This document shows, in pieces, positions 49,202-58,502 of a stretch of DNA of 64,000 nt. Both the position numbers and the translations under genes were made by a program. How positions within the stretch are numbered: the first letter of the stretch is position 1; each line of letters begins with the position of its first letter. The notes below the pieces were generated by a model. That model did not search any database and had not been told where the DNA came from. It saw nothing but the letters and a program-made list of their open reading frames with translations. Origin of the DNA: Bacillus nitratireducens (lineage in GTDB: Bacteria; Bacillota; Bacilli; Bacillales; Bacillaceae_G). The stretch spans positions 186,001 to 250,000 of the forward strand of contig NZ_MAOC01000091.1 in NCBI RefSeq assembly GCF_001884135.1. Reading direction: 5' to 3'.

Positions 49202-50221
49202 ATGAAAGCAATTGGTTTACATGAATACTTACCTATTGAAGAAGAAAACAGTTTAATTGATATTGAAGTTGAAAGACCTGTTGCCACAGGAAGAGATATA
49301 CTTGTTAAAATTAACGCTATTTCCGTTAATCCAGTTGATACAAAAGTTCGATCTCCGAAAGATAAAAAAGAAGAAGTAGCGAAAATACTTGGCTGGGATG
49401 CTAGTGGTGTTGTTGTGCAAACGGGCGAAGGTTGTACGTTATTTCAAGAAGGCGACGAAGTGTTTTACGCTGGAAGCATTACGAGACAAGGTACATATAG
49501 TGAATACCATTTAGTTGATGAAAGAATTGTTGGTAAAAAACCAAAAACGTTAAGTGATGCTGAATCTGCAGCAATTCCTTTAACAGCCATCACAGCGTGG
49601 GAAGGTTTATTTGAACGTTTAGGTATTGATTATAATAAGAAAGATACAAATACATTCAAAAACATTTTAATTATTGGCGGAGCTGGTGGTGTTGGCTCGA
49701 TTGCTATTCAATTAGCAAAATGGGCTGGACTGAATGTAATCACAACTGCATCCCGCAATGAAACGATACACTGGGTCGAAAAATTCGGTGCCGATTATAT
49801 CGTTAACCATCACCAACCTTTAAAAGATCAAATATTAGAGTTTGGGCTAAAAGATGTAGATTATATTTTCTGCTTAAACAATACAGATCAACATTGGCAA
49901 GCAATATGTGACCTCATTAAACCACAAGGAAAAATTTGCTCTATCGTAGAAAATGAACACCCTCTTGAAATGGGGATTTTAAAAAGTAAAAGTGCTACAT
50001 TCGTTTGGGAGTTTATGTTTACAAAAGCGATGTATGAAACTGGTGATATGATTACGCAGCACGAACTATTAAATAAAGTGAGTGAGCTATTAGATGAAGG
50101 TATTCTTCATACAACTTTAAACGATACGTTAACACCAATTAATGCAGAAAACCTAAAAAAAGCACATGCATTGCTTGAAAGTGGACGTACAATTGGGAAG
50201 ATCGTAGTAGAAAAATTTTAA
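49202..50221 (+). CDS. Zinc-type alcohol dehydrogenase/quinone oxidoreductase (MDR family)
   Basis: The 339-residue protein has the GroES-like N-terminus (DILVKINAISVNPVDTKVRSPKDKKEEVAKILGWDASGVV) and the NAD(P) motif IGGAGGVGSIAIQLAKWAGLNVITTASR. Zinc-binding cysteines of true alcohol dehydrogenases are missing, so it is likely an NADPH quinone or enone reductase (zinc-independent). ATG at 49202 follows GGAGGG. Monocistronic and closed by a terminator. Confidence 0.9.
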   Translation: MKAIGLHEYLPIEEENSLIDIEVERPVATGRDILVKINAISVNPVDTKVRSPKDKKEEVAKILGWDASGVVVQTGEGCTLFQEGDEVFYAGSITRQGTYSEYHLVDERIVGKKPKTLSDAESAAIPLTAITAWEGLFERLGIDYNKKDTNTFKNILIIGGAGGVGSIAIQLAKWAGLNVITTASRNETIHWVEKFGADYIVNHHQPLKDQILEFGLKDVDYIFCLNNTDQHWQAICDLIKPQGKICSIVENEHPLEMGILKSKSATFVWEFMFTKAMYETGDMITQHELLNKVSELLDEGILHTTLNDTLTPINAENLKKAHALLESGRTIGKIVVEKF

Positions 50222-50316
50222 TCATATTAAATTTTCCTAAACTACACGACAGTGTATGAAATTATATCAACGATTCGACAAGACATATCGGTTTACCGGC
50301 AAAAAAACAACAATAA

Positions 50317-50347
50317 GAAAAGGCTGTTCATCTGGAACAGCCTTTTC
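50317..50347. terminator. Bidirectional terminator
   Basis: GAAAAGGCTGTTC and its complement form a 13-bp stem with a five-base loop between the MDR gene and convergent permease gene. Confidence 0.85.
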
Positions 50348-50357
50348 TTTACTGACT

Positions 50358-51749
50358 TTATTTACTTGAAATCCCTTGATCATCTTGAGCGTCTAACGGA
50401 GCTCTCTTCCCTATTCCGAAAGCATAGAAACTAATTGTTACGATAGCTAAGAAAACAATACCTACAATTAGTGAAATACGAGTATCATCGTTAAACCACA
50501 TACCGATTAATACCATAATTAAAAAGGCAATTGTTAAATAGTTTGTAACAGGAGCAAATGGCATTTTGAACGGATGATCTTTCATCGCTGCTCCTTTTTC
50601 TTTTCTAAAATTAATTTGACTAATTAAAATGACAAACCATGGCACCATACCAGGAAGTACACTCGCACTATATACATATACGAATAAGTTTTTTGGAGCG
50701 ATATAACTTAAAACAACACCAACCGCTAAACCGATAATTACACCAACTGTACCGAATAAAGGTACACCGTTACTAGAAATCTTCGTAAAGTATTTCGGTG
50801 CTTGTCCATTTACACCTAATGTATAAAGCATACGCCCAGCACTATAAATACCACTGTTACAACCAGACATTGCTGCTGTAATAACAACGAAGTTAATAAG
50901 TCCCGCAGCTGCTGTAATACCAACTTTCGCAAAAGTTGCTACGAACGGACTACCAATTGAACTTAATTGATCCCAAGGATAAACAGTTACAATAACGAAA
51001 ATAGCACCAATATAGAAAATTAGAATACGCCAAATTGTACTTTGAATTGCTCTTGTAAGTGTCTTCTTCGGATTTTTCGCTTCACCAGCAGTAATCCCGA
51101 TTAATTCCACACCTTGATATGCTCCAACTACAAGTGATAAGGCAAAGAAGAATCCTGAAAAACCACCTGTGAAGAAACCACCATTTTTCCATAGATTAGA
51201 TATACCAATTGCTTCTCCTCCGTTCCCAATTCCGAAGAAAATGAGACCGAATCCGGCAATAATCATTAATAAAATCGTAACGATTTTAATCATCGCAAAC
51301 CAAAATTCAAATTCACCAAACGACTTAACCGAAATTAAGTTGGCAGCACCAAGAATGACCATTGCGATAACACCAGGTATCCAAGCTGGTAAATCTGGGA
51401 ACCAATAGTTCATATACGCTCCAACTGCGATAATCTCTGACATCCCAACGATAACCCACTGGAACCAGTTACTCCACGCTGTCATATAACCAGCTAGCGG
51501 ATGAATGTACTTGTGACCAAATGTCGCAAATGAACCTGTGCTTGGCTCCATATACAACATTTCTCCCATGGCACGCATAATGAAGAAGATAAAAATACCT
51601 GCAATCGCATAGGCAAGCATTACTGACGGACCTGTCCATTTAATCGTGCTGGCTGACCCCATAAACAAACCAACACCAATCGTTCCGCCTAAAGCGATCA
51701 TTTGAATATGACGTGCTTCTAAGCCCCTTTTCAATTCTTTGTTTGCCAC
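50358..51749 (-). CDS. Amino acid permease (APC family, AAT type)
   Basis: The 463-residue protein begins [50 protein letters not shown], the classic signature of the amino acid transporter family, and has twelve membrane helices. [30 protein letters not shown] is the second conserved block. It takes up an amino acid with protons; relatives carry proline, histidine, GABA or arginine, so the substrate is open. GTG at 51749 has GGGGG seven bases upstream; longer frames lack a site. Confidence 0.92.
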   Translation of the reverse strand: MANKELKRGLEARHIQMIALGGTIGVGLFMGSASTIKWTGPSVMLAYAIAGIFIFFIMRAMGEMLYMEPSTGSFATFGHKYIHPLAGYMTAWSNWFQWVIVGMSEIIAVGAYMNYWFPDLPAWIPGVIAMVILGAANLISVKSFGEFEFWFAMIKIVTILLMIIAGFGLIFFGIGNGGEAIGISNLWKNGGFFTGGFSGFFFALSLVVGAYQGVELIGITAGEAKNPKKTLTRAIQSTIWRILIFYIGAIFVIVTVYPWDQLSSIGSPFVATFAKVGITAAAGLINFVVITAAMSGCNSGIYSAGRMLYTLGVNGQAPKYFTKISSNGVPLFGTVGVIIGLAVGVVLSYIAPKNLFVYVYSASVLPGMVPWFVILISQINFRKEKGAAMKDHPFKMPFAPVTNYLTIAFLIMVLIGMWFNDDTRISLIVGIVFLAIVTISFYAFGIGKRAPLDAQDDQGISSK

Positions 51750-52104
51750 TTCATTTCCCCCTCTTAGATGATTCATAGCCGCATTTAAAGTAAGATGGTG
51801 TACCCTAATTCTTCTTTGGTCTGAAAATGATGAAGCGAGTATCATTTTTAGCGCACTTAAAAGTTGTCCTTTCCTTCTTATTAAGTCGTAAAAGCTTCTT
51901 CATTTTCCTCCCTTAGCAAAATTGTAAAATTGCTTATTTTATAATAATTCATTTATCTGAAAAATACAATTACTTTTTCTGGCAGATTGTTATATACGAA
52001 TCGAATACAATTCATCGTCATATTAGTAACTAAATATATAGATAGGTGACAAAAATAAAAGGAACACTACTTTTGTTTTAAAGTAGTGTTCCTTTTTTTA
52101 TAAA
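51750..52104. other. Permease leader and terminator of the 52105 gene
   Basis: The 355-base region holds the permease leader, with a small hairpin (AAAATGAT...ATCATTTT, 51823-51848) that has no T-run, and the terminator at 52057-52096. I looked for T-box features (the GGTGGNACCGCG stretch) and saw none. Confidence 0.5.
52057..52096. terminator. Terminator of the 52105-52317 gene
   Basis: AAAAGGAACACTACTTT and its complement form a 17-bp perfect stem with a six-base loop; T-rich sequence follows on both strands. Confidence 0.85.
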
Positions 52105-52317
52105 CTATTTAATTATAAAAGATAAAACCCCTATAATTATACAAGCAATCCCGCTTAAGAATTGTCCCAGTCCCGCTGTTTCTCCCAAAATCAAGAAATT
52201 AAAAATATTTTTTCTCGTTTGTGTTTTTCCTATAAATGCTTCATCAGTTTTCATTCTGTATATCCCCCATAGTACTAAGACTACGCCAAAAAGTATAAAT
52301 AATAGTTTTAAAATCAT
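52105..52317 (-). CDS. Small membrane protein, 70 aa
   Basis: The start at 52317 (MILKLLFILFGVVLVLWGIYRM) follows GAGGT. It has two helices, the second being GLGQFLSGIACIIIGVLSFII, with a short polar loop between. No family recognised. It lies 146 bases after the sensor kinase gene start is excluded, so it is an independent small gene. Confidence 0.55.
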   Translation of the reverse strand: MILKLLFILFGVVLVLWGIYRMKTDEAFIGKTQTRKNIFNFLILGETAGLGQFLSGIACIIIGVLSFIIK

Positions 52318-52463
52318 CGTATAGTTACCTCTGTTCAATATATTTTTTATTTATCCCTATTAAATCCAATTTCTATTCCTGATCAAATTACTTCATACCA
52401 CCTATGTTTCTACAAGATAATAGTTTAATTTTTCATTTTAAGAGATTTATTTACTAGTTATAA

Positions 52464-54233
52464 TTACATGCTATTTGGACTAACATCACCAACTGAGTCA
52501 CCGTTATAAATTGGGAAAAACAGAGTAACAGTAGTTCCTTTCCCAACTTGGCTTTTTATACTTATTTTCCCACCATGACTTTCAATAATTCGGTAACTCA
52601 TCATAAGCCCAACACCCGTCCCTTTTTCTTTTGTACTATAAAAAGGTTCACCTAGCCTTTTTATTCTTTCTGAAGGAATACCTATTCCTTTATCTAAAAT
52701 ACTAATCTTAATCTCGGTACTATTATGTTTTTTCACGCTTATAATGATCTCTTGACCATTTTGTATAGCCTCAATAGAATTTTGTAAAATACTATAGAAA
52801 ACTTGTTTTAATTGAATTTCGCAACACTCAACTAATAAGTTTTCAGCATCCACATTTAATGTAATACGAATATTCTTCATTATTGCTTGTGTACTTATTA
52901 AGTCCACTACATTATCTAATATAGTACAAAGGTTTTTAGGCTCAAATACTGCAGCATTCGGTTTTGCAATAGATAAAAACTCTTGAATAACCTTTTCAAT
53001 ACTACTGATTTCTGAAAGTATTAGGCTTAAACATTCTTTATCCTTTCCTACTTCCTGTTGCAATAATTGCATGAACCCTTTAATTACTGTTAATGGGTTA
53101 CGAACTTTATGAGCGACCCCAGCTGCCAATTGCCCTACTGCATTAAGGGTGTCCGATTTCTTTAATAATTCCGTCGTTATTGTACGCTCTGTAATATCAC
53201 GCACAATAATCATAATTTTATCCTCAAAAAGCGGTAAAAGTCTTGCTTCAAAATAATAAATCTCATCATCTAGTTGTAGAGAATAATCTATTAATACAGG
53301 AGCGGACGAAGTTTTTATTTGATTAATAGCCTTCTCAAATTGCTTTATAATAGGAACTGGTAATATCTCTTGGAATTTCTTTCCTATAAATTCTTCAATT
53401 GGAACATAAAATTTGGATACAGAATTTACTTTACAATCCTTAATGGTCCCATCAAGTTCTGACAAAAAATACAAATCAGGAATCGCTTTAAAAATTAATT
53501 CTAGTTCATTCGAGGTTTGTTTAAGTTTCTCTTCCATCCTCTTACGCTTAGTTATATCAATTCCAATTGCTCCGACATTCCATCCTAAAGTTGGAATACT
53601 ATGTAAAATATTGGACCACATAATAGTTTTTATCTCACCATTTTTACATGTGATATCCATCTCCCAATCTCTAAAATCGTTACGATTAGGTCTATAAGGA
53701 TGTAGCAATTTCATCACTTTTGGATTGTTAATTATTTCATCTGCATTATATCCTGTTACTAATTCACATTCCCGATTCCACATAATAATATTTCCTTTTT
53801 CATCAATAGCATTAATCATAATCGGCATATTTTGTAATATACTGCCTAAACAATCTCCCTCATGATTTGTTATCGCATTCATTTGTGAATCTTTTTCATG
53901 AATTTTTTTAAGGTGTAATTGTTGTGTTGCCATCTCTTCAATTAGATTTGCAATGCATTTAAAATGTGTTATGTGAGAATCCGCAATAACCTCTTTATTC
54001 ATACTTGCTCCTATAACAAAACTTGCTATATGTTCATTCTCAATAATGATGGGAATATGCATTTCTTGGGGCGTTTGGATTCTTTGGTTATGAAAAAAAG
54101 GGTCACCTTTGGTAAATATAACATTTTGATTATTATCAAGGAGACAGAATGGAACTTTAGTTAAATTATAAAATTGCTCTGTTATACTCTTAAACTTGTC
54201 TATACTTATAAGATCTTTAAGTGTGTATTTCAT
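52464..54233 (-). CDS. Orphan PAS sensor histidine kinase (sporulation-kinase type)
   Basis: The 589-residue cytoplasmic kinase has an N-terminal sensor resembling the PocR-type ligand fold (about 1-90), two PAS domains (about 125-230 and 235-350), a HisKA dimer domain and an HATPase_c domain (N box QNSIEAIQNGQE, DKGIGIP, GTGVGLMMSYRIIESHGG). It has no membrane helix and no adjacent response regulator. It resembles KinA/KinE-like phosphorelay kinases that act on Spo0F. The phosphoacceptor is His375 in AAGVAHKVRNPLT, where the normal Glu after His is a Lys. ATG follows GGAG. Confidence 0.9.
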   Translation of the reverse strand: MKYTLKDLISIDKFKSITEQFYNLTKVPFCLLDNNQNVIFTKGDPFFHNQRIQTPQEMHIPIIIENEHIASFVIGASMNKEVIADSHITHFKCIANLIEEMATQQLHLKKIHEKDSQMNAITNHEGDCLGSILQNMPIMINAIDEKGNIIMWNRECELVTGYNADEIINNPKVMKLLHPYRPNRNDFRDWEMDITCKNGEIKTIMWSNILHSIPTLGWNVGAIGIDITKRKRMEEKLKQTSNELELIFKAIPDLYFLSELDGTIKDCKVNSVSKFYVPIEEFIGKKFQEILPVPIIKQFEKAINQIKTSSAPVLIDYSLQLDDEIYYFEARLLPLFEDKIMIIVRDITERTITTELLKKSDTLNAVGQLAAGVAHKVRNPLTVIKGFMQLLQQEVGKDKECLSLILSEISSIEKVIQEFLSIAKPNAAVFEPKNLCTILDNVVDLISTQAIMKNIRITLNVDAENLLVECCEIQLKQVFYSILQNSIEAIQNGQEIIISVKKHNSTEIKISILDKGIGIPSERIKRLGEPFYSTKEKGTGVGLMMSYRIIESHGGKISIKSQVGKGTTVTLFFPIYNGDSVGDVSPNSM

Positions 54234-54944
54234 TATTTAACCCATCTCCTTTATATTTACTATATCTTTAAGAATCCCAATATAAATTTTCAAACTAGAA
54301 ACAATTCCCTATTACAATGATGTATTCATTATGAAATACCATAGGATCAACCATATACTTGTATAGAGTAATAATACAAAGGTTTAAACTATAACAAGGG
54401 CCGCAAATCTTTCTTGTTTCACCTAAATAAAAATCAATTGTATTTCTTTTTGGATCAACGGCACGCTATAAGTAAATCTATTTTCCTCTTACTTTTATAT
54501 AGACTATTTAATTCTGAATCATACTTATAAACTTAATTTATAATCTTTGTACAAACAAAAAATAATCTATATTCCCCCTATTACCTTTACTAATTTTACC
54601 ATTTATAAACTAAGCAATTACTGATATCGTTGTAATCAGAATCATTACACCGTTTCATCATTCCTATCAGATCTCGAAATCTTATGTTGTATTATATCTA
54701 TCATCTTAAAATGAGCATAAATTTTTGATTAATAATGTTTTCATTTAAATGCTATTGGTTTATTCATACGATTTCCCTTTATGTTTAAATCCATAATATG
54801 AGTATGTCCAAGTTTGATAATACATTTTTATTCACCAAAATTTTTTGTCCCCTCCTAAAGACATTTTTTCATGCTCTCCTACGTAATATAAGTCTATTTT
54901 GATAACAAAAATAGCTTTTGTAACTTTTGTAACTGATTTTGTAA

Positions 54945-55035
54945 TTAATGAAACCAAACATAAACCAAACGAAAACGAAGCATAAACCAAATATAAACCA
55001 ATCATAAACCAAACATAAACCAAACACAGAACAAA
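54945..55035. repeat. Degenerate tandem array of ATAAACCAAAC units
   Basis: About seven copies of an 11-base unit (consensus (A/C)ATAAACCAAAC) follow each other over 91 bases with small changes, such as GAAAACGAAGC and ATATAAACCAA. It is a low-complexity minisatellite without coding support. Confidence 0.8.
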
Positions 55036-55174
55036 CACAGCCCAATGCCAGGTTTTAGATAAAATCTTATATCTCCCCACATGGTAACTATATTCACAAT
55101 TTATTGTAGATGATTAAAAACAATTGCTAAAAAATCTCTTGTTTAATAAATAAAATTTGTAAAACTGTAGTACT

Positions 55175-55212
55175 AAAAAGAGAGTCTCATTTTTCAATGA
55201 GACTCTCTTTTT
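55175..55212. terminator. Terminator of MFS gene
   Basis: AAAAAGAGAGTCTCATT and its complement form a 17-bp stem with a four-base loop, eight bases after the stop. Confidence 0.9.
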
Positions 55213-55219
55213 TATATAT

Positions 55220-56419
55220 TTAAACAGAATTTCCAGCTCTATCATTCCAAATAAATACTCGAGTGAAAACTACCATAATTACTACAATAACTAAAAAATA
55301 TAGGGGCATGACTATTAAGGAACCTGTATGAAGCTGGCTCATTCCCCAAATCGTTATCGTCACTATTATATAATAGCCTAGGCTAAATAAGGCACCTGCA
55401 GTACCAATGACATCTTGAAAATCTACTAATGCTAGACTGAGACAGTTAGGTAACGCTATCCCAATTCCGAATAGTAATATAAACATCGCTACTAAAAATC
55501 CAATCATATATATTATGTTTGGATTTGATCCAAATGAAGTAATAACAGTTAAGAGGATAGCTCCCCCTGTCATTACAAGACAACCGATATATATAATTTT
55601 CTCTGGTTTATAAGTAGCAAGTAACCTTTTTGAAACTTTCGCTCCAATAATAGAAGCTGAAGCAACAACAATTCCTAGAAACCCGTACATACTAGGTGAT
55701 AACTGAAAGTATTCGATAAAGATAAACGGCGCTTCCGCATAATAGCTAAATAAAACACCATTCGCTCCTCCAATTAATAACCCATATGTTACTACTTTCG
55801 GATTTGTAATTAACCTTTTCAATACTGAAAACACATTTATTTTATCAGTTACTGCGCCCGTTTTTGTTTCCGGAAGAGAAACAAACGTATACAGCAAAAT
55901 CCCAACACTCATAACAACTAAACTTAAAAATACTATTTTAAATCCAAATATTTGATCAAGAAAGCCACCAATTAACGGTCCTATCGCTGGTGTAAAGGCA
56001 ATAACTGCTGAAATTTGAGCAAACATAACATGACGTTTATGCCCCTCTACACTTTCACGAAGAATCGTTTGTGTCACAACTGAACCAGCACTTGCTCCAA
56101 ATGCTTGAATAAAACGACTAACCAATAAAAATTCAATTGAATTTGCAATATAGCATAAGAAACTTCCAGCGCCATATACTACAATTCCAAATAACATTGC
56201 TGGGCGACGACCAATTATATCTGATAACCATCCAATAAAAAATACACCTAAAGCAAATCCAGCAAAATAAACACTAAGTGTTAGCTGTACCTCATTATTA
56301 CTTACTTGCAACGCCTTTGAAATGTCCGGTAAAGACGGTGTGTAAATCGTTTCACTAATTTGCGGAAATGCCACCAGAATGATCATTAACCAAAGTGATG
56401 GTACTGAGACTTTTTTCAC
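55220..56419 (-). CDS. MFS multidrug exporter (Bcr/CflA family)
   Basis: The 399-residue protein has twelve membrane helices and the drug:H+ antiporter signatures FIGWLSDIIGRRPAMLFGIVVYGAGS (motif A) and LVSRFIQAFGASAGSVVTQTILRE (motif C-like). This is the Bcr/CflA subfamily. It exports drugs such as bicyclomycin or chloramphenicol-type compounds. GTG at 56419 is eight bases from AGGAGGG. The leader before it contains sequences complementary to this site (see 56426-56564). Confidence 0.9.
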   Translation of the reverse strand: MKKVSVPSLWLMIILVAFPQISETIYTPSLPDISKALQVSNNEVQLTLSVYFAGFALGVFFIGWLSDIIGRRPAMLFGIVVYGAGSFLCYIANSIEFLLVSRFIQAFGASAGSVVTQTILRESVEGHKRHVMFAQISAVIAFTPAIGPLIGGFLDQIFGFKIVFLSLVVMSVGILLYTFVSLPETKTGAVTDKINVFSVLKRLITNPKVVTYGLLIGGANGVLFSYYAEAPFIFIEYFQLSPSMYGFLGIVVASASIIGAKVSKRLLATYKPEKIIYIGCLVMTGGAILLTVITSFGSNPNIIYMIGFLVAMFILLFGIGIALPNCLSLALVDFQDVIGTAGALFSLGYYIIVTITIWGMSQLHTGSLIVMPLYFLVIVVIMVVFTRVFIWNDRAGNSV

Positions 56420-56425
56420 TTTTAA

Positions 56426-56564
56426 TACCCTCCTATAACTTTGAAAATCTCAGAAATGAATAGACTTTCTTAGCTACGGAACAGGAGGGGCCATTATAGA
56501 AATTCGATCATAAAACAACAAAGAAAACACCTCAATTACGCATGTTAATACTTATAGGAGGGTA
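56426..56564 (-). promoter_or_regulatory. Leader with anti-ribosome-binding-site sequences before MFS gene
   Basis: TTATAGGAGGGTA containing the MFS ribosome binding site (minus strand, 56438-56426) is exactly complementary to TACCCTCCTATAA (56564-56552), which also lies in the loop of a 9-bp hairpin (ATGTTAATA...TATTAACAT). A second complement, CCCCTCCT, lies near 56478-56485. TTGTTG and TATAAT make a promoter candidate between the two. A nine-codon frame MLILPSYKY covers the distal copy but has no clear site. The MFS gene may be translationally controlled. Confidence 0.45.
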
Positions 56565-56718
56565 ATATTAACATTGATTTTAAAATATAGTCTTTCAATT
56601 ATATGATAGGTTGTGTTCGTTTTCTAGTGTTCATGATCTGAATATTTGTTAGTACACGAATGTCCTTTCAATTCTCTCGGAAAATTAATACGATTTAAAA
56701 AGCACAACTAAACAACTA

Positions 56719-56767
56719 AAACGCCCCTTCAATTGTTAAAATCAGTCTCACAATTGAAGGGGCGTTT
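56719..56767 (-). terminator. Terminator of amidohydrolase gene
   Basis: AAACGCCCCTTCAATTGT and its complement form an 18-bp stem with a 13-base loop just after the stop codon. Confidence 0.85.
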
Positions 56768-56775
56768 TTTTATTG

Positions 56776-58395
56776 CTAAATTTTCACTGATTGTTCTTTT
56801 TGATAGATAATTTCACCATCAATAATTGTCGTTTCTACTTTTAAATCTTTAATTTCGTTTGGATTGACACTTAAAATGCTGTCATTTAATATAACTAAAT
56901 CCGCCAGCTTTCCGACCTCTATGCTTCCTTTTATCTCTTCTTCAAAACTCGCATAAGCACCATTCCATGTGTATAGTTTAATAGCTTCCATTACGCTTAT
57001 AGCTTGATTAGCACCAACCTCTATTCCAAACTTGGTTTTTCTATTGACAGCAACATGAATTCCTAATAAAGGATTATAGTCAGTAACTGGTGCATCCGAA
57101 CTACCTGCTGCAATGATGCCACGATCAATAAAATCACGAGCAGCGTACATGTGATTCACACGATCGCCATAATGCTGGACATATATCTCTCCAAATTCAT
57201 ATGGAAATGGAGGGTTTGGAATTGGAACCATCTCTAGTTTTTTCATTCTCTCTTGTAAATCCGGTGAAGAAATTCCCGCGTGCTCGATTCGATGGCGATG
57301 ATTTTTTCTTGGTGATTCCTCTAGCGCCCTTTCTACACAATTCAAATACATTTCAATAGCTTTATCACCTTGTGCATGTACAGTGATTTGATAACCTTTT
57401 TTATGCGCTTCACCTAAAACCTTATAGATTTCTTCCTCACTATAATAAAGAATGCCGTAATTGTTAGGGTCACTTGAATATGACTTACGGGTTGCAATTG
57501 TAGGGCCAGTGCTACTTCCATCTGTAAATAATTTAGCTGGTCCAACTTTGAATCTCTCATCTCCGGTACCAGTTACCACACCAGCTTCGACCATTTTATT
57601 AACAAATTCATGAGAGTTATTTATTTGACATATCATTGCATATATTCGAACACGAATATCCTTACTCTTCACAGCTTTTTGTAGTAAACGAAAACTTTCA
57701 GGGCCATCTCCACCTGCGTCATGTATACTTGTAATGCCAGCTGCAACGAAATGATCTGATGCAATTTTCACAGCCTTCATCATTTCACTTTCTGTATAAC
57801 TTGCAACTTCGCTCATACTCATATTTGCTGCTTCAATTAACTTTCCTGTAAGCCTCCCTTCCTGATTTTTTTCAATAACTCCCCCACTCGTGTTCGGTGT
57901 GTTCTCGTTAATTTGCGCAATTTCTAATGCTTTGCTGTTCACCACGCTTATGTGGTGACAAGTACGGGTTATAATAATAGGGTGTTCAACTGAAATTTCA
58001 TCCAGCTCAGTAATTGTTGGATAACGCTTTTCCTTCACAGCGGTTTCATTAAAGCCCCAAGCACGTATCCATTCACCTTTTGGCGTTTCTAAGGCCTTCT
58101 TTTTCAGATCATCTAACAAAGCATCGATAGAATCAATATGTTCAGCTTTACAACTGACAGCCAACTGATTTAGTCCATGAGAAATGATGTGAAGATGGGA
58201 ATCAATGAATCCAGGAAGAAGTGTTTTTCCTTGCAAGTCAATTACATCCGTTTTTTCTCCTATAAAACTCTTAACCTCCTGATTTGAGCCAACAACTACG
58301 ATATGATTATCTTTTATTGCTACAGCTTCGACTACTGCATTCTTTTGATCTACTGTAATAACTTCTCCATTTATCAATACAACATCAGCTTTCAT
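56776..58395 (-). CDS. Amidohydrolase (YtcJ/LAF3-like)
   Basis: The 539-residue protein has the amidohydrolase metal site LLPGFIDSHLHIISHG (HxH), later His residues in YQITVHAQGDKAIEMYLN and RHRIEHAGI, and Asp in AAGSSDAPVTDYNPLLG. The C-terminal EIKGSIEVGKLADLVILNDSILSVNPNEIKDLKVETTIIDGEIIY belongs to the composite beta domain. It matches YtcJ-like exoenzymes of unknown amide or ester substrates. ATG follows AAGGGTTGAG. It is 107 bases after the aminotransferase gene on the same strand and may be part of the same operon. Confidence 0.88.
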   Translation of the reverse strand: MKADVVLINGEVITVDQKNAVVEAVAIKDNHIVVVGSNQEVKSFIGEKTDVIDLQGKTLLPGFIDSHLHIISHGLNQLAVSCKAEHIDSIDALLDDLKKKALETPKGEWIRAWGFNETAVKEKRYPTITELDEISVEHPIIITRTCHHISVVNSKALEIAQINENTPNTSGGVIEKNQEGRLTGKLIEAANMSMSEVASYTESEMMKAVKIASDHFVAAGITSIHDAGGDGPESFRLLQKAVKSKDIRVRIYAMICQINNSHEFVNKMVEAGVVTGTGDERFKVGPAKLFTDGSSTGPTIATRKSYSSDPNNYGILYYSEEEIYKVLGEAHKKGYQITVHAQGDKAIEMYLNCVERALEESPRKNHRHRIEHAGISSPDLQERMKKLEMVPIPNPPFPYEFGEIYVQHYGDRVNHMYAARDFIDRGIIAAGSSDAPVTDYNPLLGIHVAVNRKTKFGIEVGANQAISVMEAIKLYTWNGAYASFEEEIKGSIEVGKLADLVILNDSILSVNPNEIKDLKVETTIIDGEIIYQKEQSVKI

Positions 58396-58502
58396 AAACT
58401 CAACCCTTTCGGAATTACTCTTTTTGAGTAATTCATTCAGTATTTAAAGTTATATCTCCTAATAGGCTCATCCGCTTTTTAACAAGATTTATCAATAATT
58501 AA

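Larger units (their letters stand above)
54234..55219. other. Long AT-rich intergenic region
   Basis: About 990 bases without a supported gene. It contains the kinase promoter region, an array of ATAAACCAAAC-like units (54945-55035) and the MFS terminator (55175-55212). A frame at 54832-55080 overlaps the array and is not accepted as a gene. No other signal was seen. Confidence 0.55.

Noticed and set aside
51750-52056. T-box or lysine riboswitch before the amino acid permease
   Set aside because: No GGTGGNACCGCG sequence, terminator/antiterminator pair or L-box core was found in the leader.
54832-55080. 82-codon minus-strand frame with hydrophobic residues
   Set aside because: It is translated from the AAACCAAAC array, which reads as repeated FGLCL/VYVWFM-type residues, and its GTG start has no good ribosome binding site.
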